Shown here piece by piece: positions 63,378 through 64,000 of a stretch of 64,000 nt of DNA; positions within the stretch are counted from its first letter, which is position 1; every line of letters begins with the position of its first letter. The position numbers and the translations under genes were made by a program. Origin of the DNA: Variovorax sp. E3 (GTDB lineage: Bacteria > Pseudomonadota > Gammaproteobacteria > Burkholderiales > Burkholderiaceae_C); assembly GCF_016082275.1 (NCBI RefSeq), contig NZ_MOWM01000005.1, positions 1-64,000 of the forward strand, written 5' to 3'. The notes below the pieces were generated by a model, which saw nothing but the letters and a program-made list of their open reading frames with translations, had not been told where the DNA came from and did no database searches.

Positions 63378-64000
63378 AACGCAGGCCGAGATAGGTCTCG
63401 ATGCTGGCGACGGAATGGTCGAGCATGGCCTCGGTCAGGCCGGGGTACACGCCGATCCAGAATGTGTCGCTCATGATCCGGTCGGTGTTCTTCAGCTCGC
63501 CAACCACCCTGTAGTTGCGCCCGACCATGTAGGGCTGGCGCAGCAGGTTGCCTGCGAACAGAAGCCGCGTGCCGACCTTCTGCTGGTCGAGATAGGTCAG
63601 CAGATCGACGCGCCGGGTGTTCGCCGCTTCGCGCAGCGTGATCGGGAAACCGAACCACGATGGCTCGGAGCCGGGCGTGGGCTCGGGCAACTCCAGGAAT
63701 TCTTCACAGCTGCTCAGGCGGTCCTTGAGGTAGGCGAAATTCTTCTTGCGCGCCGCGACGAACCCGTCGAGCCGGTCGAGTTGCGCCAATGCGCATGCGG
63801 CCTGCATATCGGTGATCTTGAGGTTGTAGCCCAGATGGGAATACGTGTACTTGTGGTCGTAGCCTTCGGGCAGGTCGCCGAGCTTCCAGCAGAAACGCTT
63901 GCCGCAGGTGTTGTCCTTGCCAGGCGGGCAATAGCAGTCGCGACCCCAGTCCCGGATGGACTCGGCAATCAGCCGCAGTTCGTCGTTGTTGGTGAACACC
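63370..64000 (-). CDS. rfbH: RfbH/E1-type CDP-4-keto-6-deoxyglucose 3-dehydrase, start beyond window
   Basis: The last 209 or so residues of a PLP/[2Fe-2S] enzyme that removes the 3-OH of CDP-4-keto-6-deoxyglucose en route to 3,6-dideoxyhexoses. [11 protein letters not shown] gives three of the four cluster cysteines (C-x-C-x7-C, as in E1), with [40 protein letters not shown] and [10 protein letters not shown] following. This separates it from ordinary DegT aminotransferases. The 5' part lies beyond base 64000. Confidence 0.92.
   Translation of the reverse strand, partial: VFTNNDELRLIAESIRDWGRDCYCPPGKDNTCGKRFCWKLGDLPEGYDHKYTYSHLGYNLKITDMQAACALAQLDRLDGFVAARKKNFAYLKDRLSSCEEFLELPEPTPGSEPSWFGFPITLREAANTRRVDLLTYLDQQKVGTRLLFAGNLLRQPYMVGRNYRVVGELKNTDRIMSDTFWIGVYPGLTEAMLDHSVASIETYLGLRFD

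Noticed and set aside
1..64000. Prophage, plasmid or complete IS element
   Set aside because: No integrase, transposase, replication, tail or capsid genes, and no tRNA or rRNA seen on either strand by inspection.

Overview
The window is high-GC DNA with very long antisense open frames, gene sets and synteny (argB beside slmA, many Bug-type solute receptors, long Liv-type catabolic operons, beta-oxidation genes under a TetR regulator) that fit a versatile soil betaproteobacterium of the Comamonadaceae, most like Variovorax. This is inferred from gene content only. No rRNA, tRNA, CRISPR array, prophage or complete insertion sequence was recognised.

Layout. (1) 1-4.6 kb: a 2-hydroxyacid dehydrogenase, an Atm1-type ABC exporter, a divergent YciA-type thioesterase and an amide/branched-chain receptor gene. 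(2) 4.6-16 kb: a leftward fatty-acyl-CoA degradation unit headed by a TetR regulator with its own operator: acyl-CoA dehydrogenase, DUF2147 protein, HAD-ECH bifunctional enzyme, thiolase, hydrolase, thioesterase, SDR, DsbA-fold isomerase and an ECI-like crotonase. A DUF559 endonuclease gene sits in the middle of it between two inverted palindromic repeats. (3) 16-17.9 kb: SDR with divergent LysR regulator. (4) 17.9-35 kb: a leftward run of 16 tightly packed genes: GntR regulator, Liv-type transporter, two Bug receptors, aconitase-family hydratase pair, PrpD, hydantoinase A/B, isochorismatase-like amidase, flavoprotein and a PEP-mutase/isocitrate-lyase family lyase. Together they look like a pathway for a cyclic imide or lactam ending in a substituted malate. 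(5) 35-48.5 kb: AraC regulator, orphan TRAP receptor, then a divergent sugar-acid regulon around a FadR-type regulator and a perfect 9-bp inverted repeat: two SDRs and a FAH-family hydrolase to the left; UxaA-family dehydratase, ribose-type ABC transporter, SMP-30 lactonase and Ldh2-type dehydrogenase to the right. (6) 48.5-52.6 kb: EamA exporter, DUF2182/DUF1326 pair, slmA, argB. (7) 52.6-64 kb: surface polysaccharide (O-antigen type) locus: initiating sugar-phosphate transferase, four GT2 enzymes, a Wzm/Wzt-type exporter, GtrA, a split transketolase, an epimerase/reductase and the start-truncated rfbH.

A striking technical feature runs through all regions: at least 18 places where a conserved protein continues in another frame after one missing base, usually one C or G of a GCC/GGC triplet and often in GCCGAC/GTCGGC. 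Downstream domains are fully conserved, so I read these as probable consensus-sequence errors rather than decay. Such genes are typed 'pseudogene' here only because the frame is broken as written.
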